The notes: generated by a model from the letters alone, not told the origin. A stretch of DNA of 64,000 nt from Photobacterium atrarenae (GCF_024380015.1 NZ_CP101508.1:248001-312000); one strand, 5' to 3'; counted from the first letter of the stretch, positions 9,455 through 21,206 are shown. Made by a program: numbers and translations.

Positions 9455-10267
9455 ATGAAACCTGTTCTAAAGATGTCTGTTTTGGCTGCAACAATCCTAC
9501 TGGCTGTAGGCTGCCAAGATGAGAAAGCAGCTGAAGCACAACCTGAAGCACCTGCCAAGGTGGAGCAGGTCGCATCTGATGCTGCAACAGAGTTTGCGTC
9601 TGAAAATGATAAAGCCGCCTATGCGATTGGTGCCTCACTGGCACAATACCTGTCGGCCAACCTGGATCAGCAGAAAGAGCTGGGCATGACGCTGGATCGT
9701 GAGCAGGTACTGGCAGGTGTCCGTGACGTGTTTGCCGGCAACAGCCGCCTGACGCCGGAAGAAACTCAACAGACGCTGCAGGATCTGGACAAGCGTGTTT
9801 CTGAGATGATGATGGCCAAAGCCCAGGAAGAAGCGGACAAGAACAGTAAGGTGGGTGATGATTTTCGCGCTGAGTTCGAAAAGCAAGAGGGCGTGATGAA
9901 GACGGATTCCGGCCTGCTGTACCAGGTGGAAACACAGGGAGAAGGGGAGAAGCCACAGGCAACCGATACGGTGAAAGTGCATTACAAAGGCACGCTGACC
10001 GACGGTACTGAGTTTGACAGTTCGTACAAGCGCAACCAGCCGGCGACCTTCCCGCTCAATCAGGTGATCCCGGGCTGGACTGAAGGGGTGCAACTGATGC
10101 CGGTTGGCTCGAAGTTCAAGTTTGTAATCCCGCCAGAGCTGGCTTACGGCTCGCAGGCAAACCCAAGCATTCCGGCCAACTCAACGTTGGTGTTTGAGGT
10201 TGAGCTACTCGATATCGTCAAATCTGAGCAGGCGGCGCCTGCAGCAGAAGACGAAGCAACGCAATAA
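9455..10267 (+). CDS. fkpA: FkpA-like FKBP-type peptidyl-prolyl isomerase (probable lipoprotein)
   Basis: A 270-residue envelope PPIase. Residues 1-20 form a signal with lipobox LAVGC (Cys near 20), then a Pro/Ala/Glu-rich linker. An N-terminal dimerisation domain (about 45-140; FASENDKAAYAIG) precedes an FKBP domain (about 145-255; VKVHYKGTLTDGTEFDSS, PGWTEGVQLMPVG). It assists folding of exported proteins. E. coli FkpA is a soluble periplasmic protein, so the lipobox suggests membrane anchoring, as in Mip-type proteins. ATG 9455 is chosen because GGAG lies six bases upstream; the in-frame ATG at 9440 lacks this. A terminator follows. Confidence 0.93.
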   Translation: MKPVLKMSVLAATILLAVGCQDEKAAEAQPEAPAKVEQVASDAATEFASENDKAAYAIGASLAQYLSANLDQQKELGMTLDREQVLAGVRDVFAGNSRLTPEETQQTLQDLDKRVSEMMMAKAQEEADKNSKVGDDFRAEFEKQEGVMKTDSGLLYQVETQGEGEKPQATDTVKVHYKGTLTDGTEFDSSYKRNQPATFPLNQVIPGWTEGVQLMPVGSKFKFVIPPELAYGSQANPSIPANSTLVFEVELLDIVKSEQAAPAAEDEATQ

Positions 10268-10316
10268 TTTGCGGGGCGGGCTGAAATGGCCCATCTGAAC
10301 AACATAGAGAGAATAA

Positions 10317-10337
10317 CCCGGCGATTGCCGGGTTTTT
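10317..10337 (+). terminator. Terminator after fkpA
   Basis: The stem CCCGGC/GCCGGG with a GATT loop is followed by TTTTT. Confidence 0.88.
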
Positions 10338-10501
10338 CATCATAAAGCGGGATAACCGGAGAGAGATAAATGTTCAGGCAGCTATCAGTATTCTGATAAA
10401 CTTGCTAGAAAGATTTGAATGTATACCTCGTGTATTTCGTTTCAACATCGGGATTGGTGCTGAAACTAAATAAATAGGGTTTTGCAAGGAAGATATGACA
10501 A

Positions 10502-11224
10502 GTGGTTTCGACAGATAACTTTGGCACTGAAGTCATGGTAGAAAGTGACCTGATTGAAGCGCGGGCTTTCACTGAACATGACTATACCATTCTGCGCTCT
10601 TATGAAGCGGTCGTTGACGGGCTGGCAGCCCTGATCGGTCCGTTCTGTGAGATCGTGCTGCATTCGCTGGCCGATCTGAACACCTCGGCGATTAAAATTG
10701 CCAACGGTGAAAACACCGGCCGCAAAGTCGGCTCGCCGATCACCGATCTGGCGCTGCGGATGCTGCGCGATATCGAGGGCTCTGAGCGTAATTTTTCCCG
10801 GGCGTACTTTACCCGGGCAAAAGGCGGCGACCTAATGAAGTCGATCACCATTGCGATCCGCAATGGCGAGGGTCGGATCATCGGCCTGCTGTGTATTAAT
10901 ATCAACCTGGATGCGCCGTTCTCCCAGATCCTGCAATCGTTCATGCCGACTGATGAAGCCAAGCAGGCGGCTTCAAGCGTGAACTTTGCCAGCGATGTCG
11001 ACGAGCTGGTGGATCAGACTGTCGAGCGGACGATAGAAGAGATCAACGCCGATAAGAATGTCTCCAACAATGCCAAGAACCGTCAGATTGTGATGGAGCT
11101 GTATGACAAGGGGATCTTTGATATCAAAGATGCTATCAACCGGGTGGCGGAGCGGCTGAACATTTCAAAACATACCGTGTATCTGTATATCCGCCAGCGC
11201 AAGACCGAGGATGGCGAGAAATGA
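10502..11224 (+). CDS. yheO: YheO-type PAS/HTH transcriptional regulator
   Basis: A 240-residue protein, equal in length to E. coli YheO. The N-terminal YheO-like PAS domain covers about residues 20-130 ([38 protein letters not shown]), and a C-terminal helix-turn-helix (about 185-235; [31 protein letters not shown]) binds DNA. GTG 10502 is preceded by AAGGAAG with nine bases between. A seven-codon ATG frame (10495-10518) uses the same ribosome-binding site in another frame. The stop overlaps the tusD start (ATGA), so it is coupled to tusDCB. Its regulatory targets are not known. Confidence 0.92.
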   Translation: MVSTDNFGTEVMVESDLIEARAFTEHDYTILRSYEAVVDGLAALIGPFCEIVLHSLADLNTSAIKIANGENTGRKVGSPITDLALRMLRDIEGSERNFSRAYFTRAKGGDLMKSITIAIRNGEGRIIGLLCININLDAPFSQILQSFMPTDEAKQAASSVNFASDVDELVDQTVERTIEEINADKNVSNNAKNRQIVMELYDKGIFDIKDAINRVAERLNISKHTVYLYIRQRKTEDGEK

Positions 11225-11613
11225 GCCTGAACTATGCGCTGGTTGTCGACGGGCCGGCCTACGGTACCCAGGCGGCACGCTCAGCATTTCAGTTTGCCCA
11301 GGCGGTGATCGAACAAGGTCATCGCCTGTCTCGTGTGTTCTTCTATCAGGACGGGGTGCACAACGGCTCTGCGTTGTCGGCACCGGCATCTGATGAGTTC
11401 GATCTGGTGGCGGCCTGGCAACAGCTGGCAGCCCAGCACCAGATTGAGCTGCAAACCTGTGTCGCCGCTGCCCTGCGCCGCGGGATCGTCAGTGAGCAGG
11501 AAGCCGCGCAAAACCAGCTGCCGGGTCAGAATCTGGCAGCCGGGTTTGAACAAGCCGGGCTCGGCGGATTGTCCGAAGCCATGCTGACCGCTGATCGGGT
11601 GATCCAGTTTTAA
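11221..11613 (+). CDS. tusD: Sulfurtransferase subunit TusD
   Basis: A 130-residue DsrE-fold protein starting [15 protein letters not shown]. The catalytic cysteine is at residue 80 in [13 protein letters not shown], matching Cys78 of E. coli TusD. TusD accepts sulfur from TusA in the TusBCD heterohexamer and passes it to TusE for MnmA, which makes the 2-thiouridine of wobble U34 in tRNA(Lys, Glu, Gln). It is the first of three tus genes and overlaps yheO. Confidence 0.96.
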   Translation: MSLNYALVVDGPAYGTQAARSAFQFAQAVIEQGHRLSRVFFYQDGVHNGSALSAPASDEFDLVAAWQQLAAQHQIELQTCVAAALRRGIVSEQEAAQNQLPGQNLAAGFEQAGLGGLSEAMLTADRVIQF

Positions 11614-11636
11614 CGTATTTGATGTAAGAGCAGTGC

Positions 11637-11993
11637 ATGAACTCATTAGGCTTTGTTTTTCACACCGCCCCTCATGGCAGCACCAGCGGCCGTGAAGGCC
11701 TGGATGCAGTGCTGGCGACGTCAGCTTACAGTGAAGCAATCCAGGTGTTTTTTATCGGTGACGGGGTGTTCCAGCTGCTGGCCGGCCAACAGCCGGAGCT
11801 GATCCTGTGCCGGGACTATATTGCCACCTTTAAGATGCTGGAGTTGTACGATATTGAGCAGGTGTATGTTTGTCAGCAGTCGCTGTCAGAGCGCGGAGTC
11901 GATCCCGCATCCCTGTTGATTGAAGCCGAAGTGCTCCCTGTCGATGCACTCAGTGCCCAGCTCCACCAATGTCAGCGTGTGCTGAGTTTCTGA
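11637..11993 (+). CDS. tusC: Sulfurtransferase complex subunit TusC
   Basis: A 118-residue DsrF-like protein, with the family opening [21 protein letters not shown] and [11 protein letters not shown] near residue 38. It is a structural subunit of TusBCD. It lies 23 bp after tusD and 7 bp before tusB. Confidence 0.95.
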   Translation: MNSLGFVFHTAPHGSTSGREGLDAVLATSAYSEAIQVFFIGDGVFQLLAGQQPELILCRDYIATFKMLELYDIEQVYVCQQSLSERGVDPASLLIEAEVLPVDALSAQLHQCQRVLSF

Positions 11994-12000
11994 GGACTTT

Positions 12001-12294
12001 ATGCTTCATACCATATCAACTTCCCCGTTTCAGACTCAGGCCCTGCAGCGCTGCCTTCGCTACCTCGGCCCAGAAGACGAAATTCTGCTGATCCAGGATG
12101 CGGTGGTGGCCGGGATTGAAAAAAATACCTGGTGCGAGACGCTCGCCCTGGCGGGCGTAAAAATATATTTACTGGAAGCTGATCTGTTGGCCCGAGGATT
12201 GCGGGGACAGGTAGTTGATGGCTTTTATATTGTTGATTTATCAGGGTTTGTTGAGTTGACGGTACGTCATGACACACAAATGAAATGGGCATAG
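12001..12294 (+). CDS. tusB: Sulfurtransferase complex subunit TusB
   Basis: A 97-residue DsrH-like protein (MLHTISTSPFQTQALQ, then DEILLIQDAVVAG). It is the third TusBCD subunit and the last gene before the str operon promoter. No terminator is visible between it and rpsL, so some read-through into rpsL is possible. Confidence 0.94.
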   Translation: MLHTISTSPFQTQALQRCLRYLGPEDEILLIQDAVVAGIEKNTWCETLALAGVKIYLLEADLLARGLRGQVVDGFYIVDLSGFVELTVRHDTQMKWA

Positions 12295-12341
12295 TTTCCG
12301 CTTGTCGGCTGGGCTACCGTCCGCTTTGACCGATTGTCTAA

Positions 12342-12845
<504 letters not shown>

Positions 12846-12940
12846 TGGATTCCGTTAAGTAAGGCCAAACACTAAAATTATTTAATTTTGAAGAAACTGA
12901 AAAGTTTTGGATAACCTGAAGAAGACAACGGAGAATTTCC

Positions 12941-13411
12941 ATGCCACGTCGTCGCGTAATCGGTCAGCGTAAGATCCTTCCAGATCCAAAGTTCAAATCT
13001 GAACTGCTGGCAAAATTCGTTAACATCCTAATGGTTGACGGTAAAAAATCTACTGCAGAGAAAATTGTTTACACTGCACTGGATTCAATGGCTGAGCGTT
13101 CTGGTGAAGAACACCTGGCTATCTTTGAAAAAGCTCTTGAAAACGTTCGTCCAGCGGTAGAGGTTAAATCTCGCCGTGTGGGTGGTTCAACTTACCAGGT
13201 GCCAGTAGAAGTACGTCCAGTACGTCGTAATGCTCTGGCAATGCGTTGGTTGGTTGAAGCTGCGCGTAAGCGTGGTGAAAAATCTATGGCTCAGCGTCTG
13301 GCTGCTGAAATGCTGGATGCCGCTGACAACAAAGGTTCTGCTGTTAAGAAACGTGAAGACGTTCACCGTATGGCAGACGCGAACAAAGCGTTCGCACATT
13401 ACCGCTGGTAA
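12941..13411 (+). CDS. rpsG: 30S ribosomal protein S7
   Basis: A 156-residue protein starting [19 protein letters not shown]7 nucleates the 30S head by binding the 3' domain of 16S rRNA. In E. coli it also represses the str operon by binding the rpsL-rpsG gap. The gap here is 95 nt (12846-12940), long enough for such a site, but I did not verify the fold. Confidence 0.98.
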   Translation: MPRRRVIGQRKILPDPKFKSELLAKFVNILMVDGKKSTAEKIVYTALDSMAERSGEEHLAIFEKALENVRPAVEVKSRRVGGSTYQVPVEVRPVRRNALAMRWLVEAARKRGEKSMAQRLAAEMLDAADNKGSAVKKREDVHRMADANKAFAHYRW

Positions 13412-13501
13412 TCACCCCGGTAATACCAATTGGGCGCAGCAAGCTTGGCTTGCTGCGCCTGCACCATATTCTAAGGACCCCCTTAGTAAGAGGATACAGC
13501 C

Positions 13502-15598
13502 GTGGCTCGTAAAACGCCTATCGAGCGCTACCGCAATATCGGTATCTGTGCTCACGTTGACGCCGGTAAAACAACAACTACCGAGCGTATCCTGTTTTAT
13601 ACAGGCTTGTCTCACAAAATCGGTGAAGTTCACGACGGCGCAGCTACCATGGACTGGATGGAGCAGGAGCAGGAGCGTGGTATCACCATCACATCTGCTG
13701 CAACGACTACCTTCTGGCGTGGTATGGAAGCGCAGTTCCCTGAACATCGCGTCAATATCATCGATACTCCAGGACACGTTGACTTCACTATCGAAGTAGA
13801 GCGTTCCCTGCGTGTGCTTGACGGTGCTGTGGTCGTGTTCTGTGGTTCTTCCGGTGTAGAGCCTCAGTCTGAGACTGTATGGCGTCAGGCTGATAAATAC
13901 CATGTTCCTCGTATGGTATTCGTAAACAAGATGGACCGTGCTGGTGCTGACTTCCTGCGGGTGGTTGACCAGATCAAAAACCGTCTTGGTGCGACCCCAG
14001 TTCCAATTCAGTTGAACATTGGTGCTGAAGACGAATTCAAAGGTGTTGTTGATCTCATCAAGATGAAGGCCATCAACTGGAATGAAGCCGATCAGGGTAT
14101 GTCATTTACCTATGAGGACATTCCGGCAGATATGGTCGAACTTGCTGAAGAATGGCGTCAGAACCTAGTTGAATCTGCGGCAGAAGCTTCTGAAGAGCTG
14201 ATGGATAAGTACCTGGAAGAAGGTGACTTGTCTGAAGCCGAGATCAAAGCCGGTCTGCGTCAGCGTACGCTGGCGAACGAGATCGTGCTGGCAACCTGTG
14301 GTTCAGCATTTAAGAACAAAGGGGTTCAGGCGGTACTGGATGCCGTGATTGAATTCCTGCCTTCACCGACGGACGTGAAATCGATCCGGGGTGAGGACGA
14401 ACAAGGAAACGAGATTGAACGTCACTCCAGCGATGATGAACCATTTGCTGCGCTGGCGTTTAAGATCGCAACCGACCCGTTTGTTGGGACATTGACCTTC
14501 ATGCGTGTGTACTCGGGCGTTGTGAATTCCGGCGATACCGTCTACAACTCTGTTAAAGAGAAGCGCGAGCGTTTCGGTCGTATCGTTCAGATGCACTCGA
14601 ACAAGCGTGAAGAAGTCAAAGAAGTCCGTGCGGGTGATATTGCAGCAGCAATCGGCCTGAAATACGCAACGACCGGGGATACCCTGTGCAATCCGGATCA
14701 CAAAGTGATTCTGGAGCGGATGGAATTCCCAGAGCCGGTGATTCAGATTGCTGTTGAGCCGAAGTCGAAAGCGGACCAGGAAAAGATGGGGATCGCGCTG
14801 GGTAAACTGGCGGCAGAAGATCCATCATTCCGCGTTGAGACGGATGATGAAACCGGTCAGACACTGATCTCTGGGATGGGTGAGCTGCACCTGGACATCA
14901 TCGTAGACCGTATGAAGCGTGAGTTCAGCGTTGAATGTAACGTGGGTAAACCTCAGGTTGCATACCGTGAAACCATTCGTGGTAAGGCGGAAGTTGAAGG
15001 CAAATTCGTACGTCAGTCCGGCGGTCGTGGCCAGTACGGTCATGTCTGGCTGAAAATTGAGCCGTCAGAGCAAGGTGAAGGCTTTGTCTTTGTTGATGAA
15101 GTCGTCGGTGGTGTGGTTCCGAAAGAATATATCAGCTCCGTTGCCAAAGGTATCGAAGAGCAGATGAATAACGGTGTTCTGGCCGGTTATCCGGTACTGG
15201 ACGTGAAAGCGACACTGTTTGACGGCTCTTACCACGATGTTGACTCCAGCGAAATGGCGTTTAAGATCGCGGGCTCAATGGCCTTCAAGAAAGGGGCGCT
15301 TGAAGCAACCCCTGTTATTCTTGAGCCAATGATGAAAGTTGAAGTAACCACACCAGAAGACTGGATGGGTGATGTTGTGGGTGACCTGAACCGTCGCCGC
15401 GGCATGATCGAAGGGATGGATGAAGGCCCAGCGGGTCTGAAAATCATCCGCTCTCAGGTCCCTCTGTCTGAGATGTTCGGTTACGCAACCGATCTACGTT
15501 CAGCAACTCAGGGTCGTGCATCCTATTCGATGGAGTTCAGCGAATATGCTGAAGTTCCTAAGAATGTTGCCGATCGAATTATTGCTGAGCGCACTTAA
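13502..15598 (+). CDS. fusA: Elongation factor G
   Basis: A 698-residue translational GTPase starting at GTG 13502. The G domain has [10 protein letters not shown] near residues 17-26, DTPGH and NKMD; domains II-V follow, including [12 protein letters not shown] in domain IV. It translocates tRNA and mRNA on the ribosome and helps split it with RRF. Length matches the E. coli protein (704). It lies 90 bp after rpsG in the str operon. Confidence 0.98.
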   Translation: MARKTPIERYRNIGICAHVDAGKTTTTERILFYTGLSHKIGEVHDGAATMDWMEQEQERGITITSAATTTFWRGMEAQFPEHRVNIIDTPGHVDFTIEVERSLRVLDGAVVVFCGSSGVEPQSETVWRQADKYHVPRMVFVNKMDRAGADFLRVVDQIKNRLGATPVPIQLNIGAEDEFKGVVDLIKMKAINWNEADQGMSFTYEDIPADMVELAEEWRQNLVESAAEASEELMDKYLEEGDLSEAEIKAGLRQRTLANEIVLATCGSAFKNKGVQAVLDAVIEFLPSPTDVKSIRGEDEQGNEIERHSSDDEPFAALAFKIATDPFVGTLTFMRVYSGVVNSGDTVYNSVKEKRERFGRIVQMHSNKREEVKEVRAGDIAAAIGLKYATTGDTLCNPDHKVILERMEFPEPVIQIAVEPKSKADQEKMGIALGKLAAEDPSFRVETDDETGQTLISGMGELHLDIIVDRMKREFSVECNVGKPQVAYRETIRGKAEVEGKFVRQSGGRGQYGHVWLKIEPSEQGEGFVFVDEVVGGVVPKEYISSVAKGIEEQMNNGVLAGYPVLDVKATLFDGSYHDVDSSEMAFKIAGSMAFKKGALEATPVILEPMMKVEVTTPEDWMGDVVGDLNRRRGMIEGMDEGPAGLKIIRSQVPLSEMFGYATDLRSATQGRASYSMEFSEYAEVPKNVADRIIAERT

Positions 15599-15649
15599 TT
15601 TGAATATTGCGTCATGCTTCGTTGGCGCATAGAATACAGGCTTCGGACG

Positions 15650-15672
15650 CGCCCCCGACCTAGTAGGGGGCG
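15650..15672 (+). other. GC-rich hairpin in the fusA-tuf gap
   Basis: CGCCCCC (15650-15656) can pair with GGGGGCG (15666-15672) around a nine-base loop. No T-run follows, so it is more likely a processing or stability hairpin than a terminator. It ends eight bases before the tuf ribosome-binding site. Confidence 0.45.
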
Positions 15673-15698
15673 TATCTTAACTAGGAAGGAACACGATC

Positions 15699-16883
15699 GT
15701 GTCTAAAGAAAAATTTGAACGTACGAAACCGCACGTTAACGTTGGTACTATCGGCCACGTTGACCACGGTAAAACTACTCTGACTGCAGCTATCTGTACT
15801 ACTCTGGCAAAAGTTTACGGCGGTGAAGCAAAAGACTTCGCTTCTATCGATAACGCGCCAGAAGAGCGTGAGCGTGGTATCACCATCGCGACTTCTCACG
15901 TTGAGTACGACACGCCAGCTCGTCACTACGCACACGTAGACTGCCCAGGACACGCCGACTATGTTAAAAACATGATCACCGGTGCTGCGCAGATGGACGG
16001 TGGTATCCTGGTTGTTGCTGCAACTGATGGCCCTATGCCTCAGACTCGTGAGCACATCCTGCTGGGTCGTCAGGTTGGTATCCCTTACATCATCGTATTC
16101 ATGAACAAGTGTGACATGGTTGATGATGAAGAGCTGCTAGAGCTGGTTGAAATGGAAGTTCGTGAACTTCTGTCTGAGTACGACTTCCCAGGTGACGACT
16201 GCCCAGTAATCATGGGTTCTGCTCTGGGCGCTCTGAACGGCGAGAAAGAGTGGGAAGACAAGATTGTTGAGCTGGCTGAAGCACTGGATTCTTACATCCC
16301 AGAGCCAGAGCGTGCGATCGACAAGCCATTCATCCTGCCAATCGAAGACGTATTCTCAATCCAGGGCCGTGGTACTGTTGTAACTGGTCGTGTTGAGCAA
16401 GGTGTTATCACTGTTGGTGACGAAGTAGAAATCGTTGGTATGAAAGATACAACAACGACTACTTGTACTGGCGTTGAGATGTTCCGTAAGCTTCTGGACG
16501 AAGGCCGTGCCGGTGAGAACGTTGGTGTTCTGCTGCGTGGTACTAAGCGTGACGAAGTTGAGCGTGGTCAAGTTCTGGCGAAGCCAGGTTCTATCACTCC
16601 GCACACTAAGTTCGAGTCTGAAGTATACGTGCTGTCTAAAGACGAAGGTGGCCGTCATACGCCGTTCTTCAAAGGCTACCGTCCACAGTTCTACTTCCGT
16701 ACAACTGACGTGACTGGTACTATCGAGCTGCCAGAAGGCGTTGAGATGGTAATGCCAGGCGACAACATCAAGATGGTTGTTGAGCTGATCGCTCCAATCG
16801 CAATGGACGAAGGTCTGCGCTTCGCAATCCGTGAAGGTGGCCGTACCGTTGGTGCTGGTGTTGTTGCAAACATCCTCGCTTAA
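15699..16883 (+). CDS. tuf: Elongation factor Tu
   Basis: A 394-residue GTPase with GTG start 15699 and AGGAAGGA upstream. G-motifs are [10 protein letters not shown] near residue 19, DCPGHADY near 80 and NKCD near 135; beta-barrel domains II and III follow. It delivers aminoacyl-tRNA to the ribosome. It is the last gene of the str operon and is followed by a strong terminator. Many relatives carry a second tuf gene elsewhere, which would be outside this window. Confidence 0.98.
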   Translation: MSKEKFERTKPHVNVGTIGHVDHGKTTLTAAICTTLAKVYGGEAKDFASIDNAPEERERGITIATSHVEYDTPARHYAHVDCPGHADYVKNMITGAAQMDGGILVVAATDGPMPQTREHILLGRQVGIPYIIVFMNKCDMVDDEELLELVEMEVRELLSEYDFPGDDCPVIMGSALGALNGEKEWEDKIVELAEALDSYIPEPERAIDKPFILPIEDVFSIQGRGTVVTGRVEQGVITVGDEVEIVGMKDTTTTTCTGVEMFRKLLDEGRAGENVGVLLRGTKRDEVERGQVLAKPGSITPHTKFESEVYVLSKDEGGRHTPFFKGYRPQFYFRTTDVTGTIELPEGVEMVMPGDNIKMVVELIAPIAMDEGLRFAIREGGRTVGAGVVANILA

Positions 16884-16910
16884 TTGCGTGATTGTTTGAC
16901 GACATAAAAA

Positions 16911-16933
16911 GGGGAGCTTCGGCTCCCTTTTTT
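16911..16933 (+). terminator. Terminator of the str operon
   Basis: GGGAGC/GCTCCC around a TTCG tetraloop (16912-16927) is followed by a run of six or more T. Confidence 0.93.
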
Positions 16934-17002
16934 GATCCTGCAAAACTACTTAAATAACCAGCAGGCATACGGGGGTAGAAAAAGTTATACATCAATGTAT
17001 GT

Positions 17003-17024
17003 ATATTATTATTTAGAATAATAT
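17003..17024. promoter_or_regulatory. Perfect AT-rich inverted repeat upstream of bfd
   Basis: ATATTATT and AATAATAT are perfect inverted copies around six bases. The position, about 105 bp before bfd, suits an operator. An iron regulator such as Fur is plausible for bfd, but the repeat does not clearly fit the Fur consensus. Confidence 0.45.
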
Positions 17025-17129
17025 CGCGAAGGTAATAGCAAAACCATCTAACTAGCGAGACAGAAAAGGGTAGTAATGAAAACTATTCTTGTTTATATTT
17101 CTGGAATCACCAACGAAGATGGATTAAAA

Positions 17130-17318
17130 ATGTACGTTTGCCTGTGTCATGGAATTACGGATAAAAAAATCATGAAGCTGAGCCAGGAGCACGGCATTTA
17201 TGATGTTCGCGGGATCCGCCAAATTACTCCGCTGGGCTCTCAGTGTGGCAAATGTATCCGGACGGCGAAAGAAGTGATCGAAGCCTCCGTGGCAACGACG
17301 TTCAAAAAAGCCAGCTAA
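17130..17318 (+). CDS. bfd: Bacterioferritin-associated ferredoxin Bfd
   Basis: A 62-residue [2Fe-2S] protein. Its ligands are C4 and C6 (MYVCLCHG) and C39 and C42 (GSQCGKC), the Bfd pattern. Bfd reduces ferric iron in bacterioferritin to release it. ATG 17130 gives the family's start. An in-frame ATG at 17076 has a better ribosome-binding site (AAAAGGG) and would add 18 residues of no recognised origin. In E. coli bfr follows bfd; here the next gene is rpsJ and no bfr is present in the window. Confidence 0.92.
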   Translation: MYVCLCHGITDKKIMKLSQEHGIYDVRGIRQITPLGSQCGKCIRTAKEVIEASVATTFKKAS

Positions 17319-17550
17319 TCGCGTACCACCTGGTACCGGTTCGAACCATCGGATTGTCCGCCAGCATCAGCGGACTGCTTACGTGAATGGATCCGCCAAG
17401 GTTCTGGATCTGGACGATGGTTTTCATGTCAAATTGAACAACGATGCTTACCCTTCCCCGACCACACCATCTCCCTGTAAGCCCAGTTTTCTTTGCCGGC
17501 CTTTTCACTGTTTTCGCACCTCGCACCTCGATGATTATTTTCCACCCAAA
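17319..17550. other. Intergenic stretch between bfd and the S10 promoter
   Basis: I see no gene here. Two small hairpins are possible (GTCCGC with GCGGAC near 17354-17373), but neither has a T-run. The short open frames are on the opposite strand and show no family features. Confidence 0.5.
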
Positions 17551-17553
17551 GGG

Positions 17554-17581
17554 TTGCACTGAAAAACGTGATCTGTATAAT
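17554..17581 (+). promoter_or_regulatory. S10 operon promoter
   Basis: TTGCAC (17554-17559), a 16-bp spacer and a perfect TATAAT (17576-17581) predict a start near 17588. Confidence 0.85.
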
Positions 17582-17587
17582 GCTCGC

Positions 17588-18135
<548 letters not shown>

Positions 18136-18150
18136 TGGGGAGATAAGAGA

Positions 18151-18780
18151 ATGATTGGTCTAATCGGTCGTAAAGTGGGCATGACCCGCGTATTTACCGA
18201 AGATGGCGTTTCTATCCCAGTAACTGTGGTTGAAGTTGAAGCGAACCGTGTTTCTCAGGTTAAATCTGTTGAAACTGACGGCTACAACGCAATCCAGGTA
18301 ACTACTGGTACTAAGAAAGCTAACCGTGTTTCTAAGCCAGAAGCTGGCCACTTTGCCAAAGCTGGTGTTGAAGCAGGTCGCGGTCTTTGGGAATTCCGTC
18401 TAGAGAACAATGAAGAGTTCGCAGTTGGCGCTGAGCTGAATGTTGAGCTGTTCAACGAAGTTAAAAAAGTAGACGTTACTGGTACTTCTAAGGGTAAAGG
18501 TTTCCAAGGTGCTGTGAAGCGCTGGAACTTCCGTACTCAAGATATGTCCCACGGTAACTCCTTGTCTCACCGCGCTCCTGGTTCTATCGGTCAATGTCAG
18601 ACTCCAGGTCGCGTATTTAAAGGCAAGAAAATGGCTGGTCACATGGGTGCTGAGCGTGTAACGACTCAAAACCTAGAGATCGTACGTGTTGACGCTGAAC
18701 GTAACCTGCTGCTCATTAAAGGTGCAGTCCCAGGTGCGACAGGTGGCAACGTGATCGTTAAACCAGCTGTTAAAGCGTAA
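18151..18780 (+). CDS. rplC: 50S ribosomal protein L3
   Basis: A 209-residue protein starting [15 protein letters not shown], equal in length to E. coli L3. Its long loop ([21 protein letters not shown], residues ~125-145) reaches the peptidyl transferase centre, and the gluten-modified Gln150 context [10 protein letters not shown] is present. It begins 15 bp after rpsJ. Confidence 0.98.
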   Translation: MIGLIGRKVGMTRVFTEDGVSIPVTVVEVEANRVSQVKSVETDGYNAIQVTTGTKKANRVSKPEAGHFAKAGVEAGRGLWEFRLENNEEFAVGAELNVELFNEVKKVDVTGTSKGKGFQGAVKRWNFRTQDMSHGNSLSHRAPGSIGQCQTPGRVFKGKKMAGHMGAERVTTQNLEIVRVDAERNLLLIKGAVPGATGGNVIVKPAVKA

Positions 18781-18796
18781 CGTCGAGGAGTTAGTA

Positions 18797-19399
18797 ATGG
18801 AATTGGTAGTCAAAGGCGCTGACGCGCTAACTGTCTCCGAAACTACTTTTGGGCGTGATTTTAATGAAGCGCTTGTACATCAGGTAGTTGTTGCTTACGC
18901 AGCAGGTGCTCGTCAAGGTACTCGTGCTCAGAAAACTCGTTCTGACGTTTCTGGTGGTGGCGCGAAGCCATGGCGCCAGAAAGGTACAGGCCGCGCTCGT
19001 GCAGGTACAATCCGTAGCCCACTATGGCGTACCGGTGGTGTAACTTTCGCTGCTCGTCCACAGGACCACAGCCAGAAAGTTAACAAGAAAATGTACCGTG
19101 GTGCTATGCAGAGCATTCTGTCTGAGCTGGTTCGTCAAGAGCGTCTGATCGTTGTTGACAACTTCTCAGTTGAAGCGCCAAAAACTAAGGCACTAGTTGC
19201 CAAGCTGAAAGAGCTTGAGCTGACTGATGCGCTGATCGTAACTGGCGAACTAGATGAGAATCTGTTCCTGGCTGCACGCAACCTGTACAAGGTTGACGTA
19301 CGTGATGCTAAGGCAATTGATCCAGTTAGCCTGATCGCTTTCGATAAAGTTGTGATGACTGCTGATGCAGTTAAACAAGTTGAGGAGATGCTGGCATGA
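18797..19399 (+). CDS. rplD: 50S ribosomal protein L4
   Basis: A 200-residue protein ([19 protein letters not shown]). The extended loop [19 protein letters not shown], residues ~55-75, lines the exit tunnel, where macrolide-resistance changes occur; no unusual residue is seen. L4 is the autoregulator of this operon in E. coli. It overlaps rplW by 4 bp. Confidence 0.98.
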   Translation: MELVVKGADALTVSETTFGRDFNEALVHQVVVAYAAGARQGTRAQKTRSDVSGGGAKPWRQKGTGRARAGTIRSPLWRTGGVTFAARPQDHSQKVNKKMYRGAMQSILSELVRQERLIVVDNFSVEAPKTKALVAKLKELELTDALIVTGELDENLFLAARNLYKVDVRDAKAIDPVSLIAFDKVVMTADAVKQVEEMLA

Positions 19400-19698
19400 T
19401 CACTGAAGAGCGTATTCTAAAAGTTCTACGTGCTCCGCACATCTCTGAAAAAGCGACTATGGCTGCAGAGAACGGTAACACTATCGTTTTCAAAGTAGCG
19501 AAAGACGCAACGAAGAGAGAGATCAAAGCAGCAGTTGAAAAACTGTTCGAGGTTGAAGTTAAGTCTGTAAATACTCTTGTTGCTAAGGGTAAGACCAAAC
19601 GTCAAGGTATGCGCGAAGGCCGTCGTAGCGACTGGAAGAAAGCGTACGTTATCTTGAAAGAAGGTCAAGACATCGACTTCGCTGGTAGTGCAGAGTAA
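19396..19698 (+). CDS. rplW: 50S ribosomal protein L23
   Basis: A 100-residue protein ([20 protein letters not shown]). It sits at the tunnel exit and is the docking site for trigger factor and SRP; the exposed Glu of the FEVEV segment is present. Length equals E. coli L23. The start overlaps the end of rplD (ATGA). Confidence 0.98.
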   Translation: MITEERILKVLRAPHISEKATMAAENGNTIVFKVAKDATKREIKAAVEKLFEVEVKSVNTLVAKGKTKRQGMREGRRSDWKKAYVILKEGQDIDFAGSAE

Positions 19699-19716
19699 GG
19701 CTAGGAGCAAAGAAGA

Positions 19717-20541
19717 ATGGCTATTGTAAAATGTAAGCCGACTTCCCCAGGTCGTCGCCACGTTGTTAAAGTGGTTAACTCTGACCTGCATAAGGGTAAG
19801 CCGTACGCACCACTGCTTGAGAAAAAATCTAAGACTGGTGGTCGTAACAATAACGGTCGTATCACAGTACGTCACATCGGTGGTGGTAACAAAAATGCTT
19901 ACCGTATCATCGATTTCAAACGTACTAAAGATGGTATCCCAGCGAAAGTTGAGCGTCTTGAATACGATCCAAACCGTAGCGCAAACATTGCTCTGGTTCT
20001 GTACGCAGACGGTGAGCGTCGCTACATCATTGCACCGAAAGGCCTGAAAGCTGGTGATTCAATCCAGTCTGGCGCAGATGCTGCGATCAAAGTTGGTAAC
20101 ACACTACCAATGCGCAACATTCCAGTAGGTTCAACCGTACACTGTGTTGAACTGAAGCCAGGTAAAGGCGCACAGCTGGCTCGTTCAGCCGGTGCTTACG
20201 CTCAGATCGTTGCGCGTGCAGGCACTTACGTGACTCTGCGTCTGCGTTCTGGTGAGATGCGTAAAGTTCTAGCCGAAGGTCGTGCGACCCTTGGTGAAGT
20301 GGGTAACTCTGAGCACATGCTGCGTGAACTGGGTAAAGCCGGTGCTTCACGTTGGCGCGGTGTTCGCCCAACCGTACGTGGTGTTGTAATGAACCCAGTC
20401 GACCACCCACACGGTGGTGGTGAAGGTCGTACTTCTGGTGGTCGTCACCCAGTGACGCCATGGGGCGTACCGACTAAGGGTTACAAGACTCGTAAGAACA
20501 AGCGTACCGACAAGTACATCGTACGTCGTCGTAACAAGTAA
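19717..20541 (+). CDS. rplB: 50S ribosomal protein L2
   Basis: A 274-residue protein ([19 protein letters not shown]). The C-terminal segment [14 protein letters not shown], near residue 225, includes the His important for peptidyl transferase activity. L2 also helps subunit joining. It is 18 bp after rplW. Confidence 0.98.
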   Translation: MAIVKCKPTSPGRRHVVKVVNSDLHKGKPYAPLLEKKSKTGGRNNNGRITVRHIGGGNKNAYRIIDFKRTKDGIPAKVERLEYDPNRSANIALVLYADGERRYIIAPKGLKAGDSIQSGADAAIKVGNTLPMRNIPVGSTVHCVELKPGKGAQLARSAGAYAQIVARAGTYVTLRLRSGEMRKVLAEGRATLGEVGNSEHMLRELGKAGASRWRGVRPTVRGVVMNPVDHPHGGGEGRTSGGRHPVTPWGVPTKGYKTRKNKRTDKYIVRRRNK

Positions 20542-20558
20542 TTTATATCAGAGGATAA

Positions 20559-20840
<282 letters not shown>

Positions 20841-20854
20841 GAGGAGTATAGGTA

Positions 20855-21187
20855 ATGGAAGCTATCGCTAAACATCGCTTTGCTCGCATCTCACCGCAGA
20901 AAGCACGTTTGGTTGCAGATCAACTGCGCGGCAAGCCAGTTGCTCAAGCTCTAGAAATTCTGCAGTTCAGCAACAAAAAAGCTGCTGACCTGATCAAGAA
21001 GGTTCTGGAATCTGCTATCGCTAACGCAGAACACAACGAAGGCGCAGACATCGATGATCTGAATGTTGCGAAAATCTTCGTTGACGAAGGTCCTACCATG
21101 AAGCGTATTATGCCTCGTGCTAAAGGCCGTGCCGATCGCATCTTGAAGCGTTCTAGCCACATCACTGTTGTTGTAGCAGACCGCTAA
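20855..21187 (+). CDS. rplV: 50S ribosomal protein L22
   Basis: A 110-residue protein ([20 protein letters not shown]). The tunnel beta-hairpin [15 protein letters not shown], near residues 82-96, is intact and contains the region altered in erythromycin-resistant and SecM-bypass mutants. Confidence 0.98.
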   Translation: MEAIAKHRFARISPQKARLVADQLRGKPVAQALEILQFSNKKAADLIKKVLESAIANAEHNEGADIDDLNVAKIFVDEGPTMKRIMPRAKGRADRILKRSSHITVVVADR

Positions 21188-21206
21188 GAGACTAGGAGAG
21201 AAAGCA

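Noticed and set aside
17003-17024. Fur box upstream of bfd
   Set aside because: The palindrome is perfect but does not match the 7-1-7 Fur pattern well; kept only as an unassigned operator.
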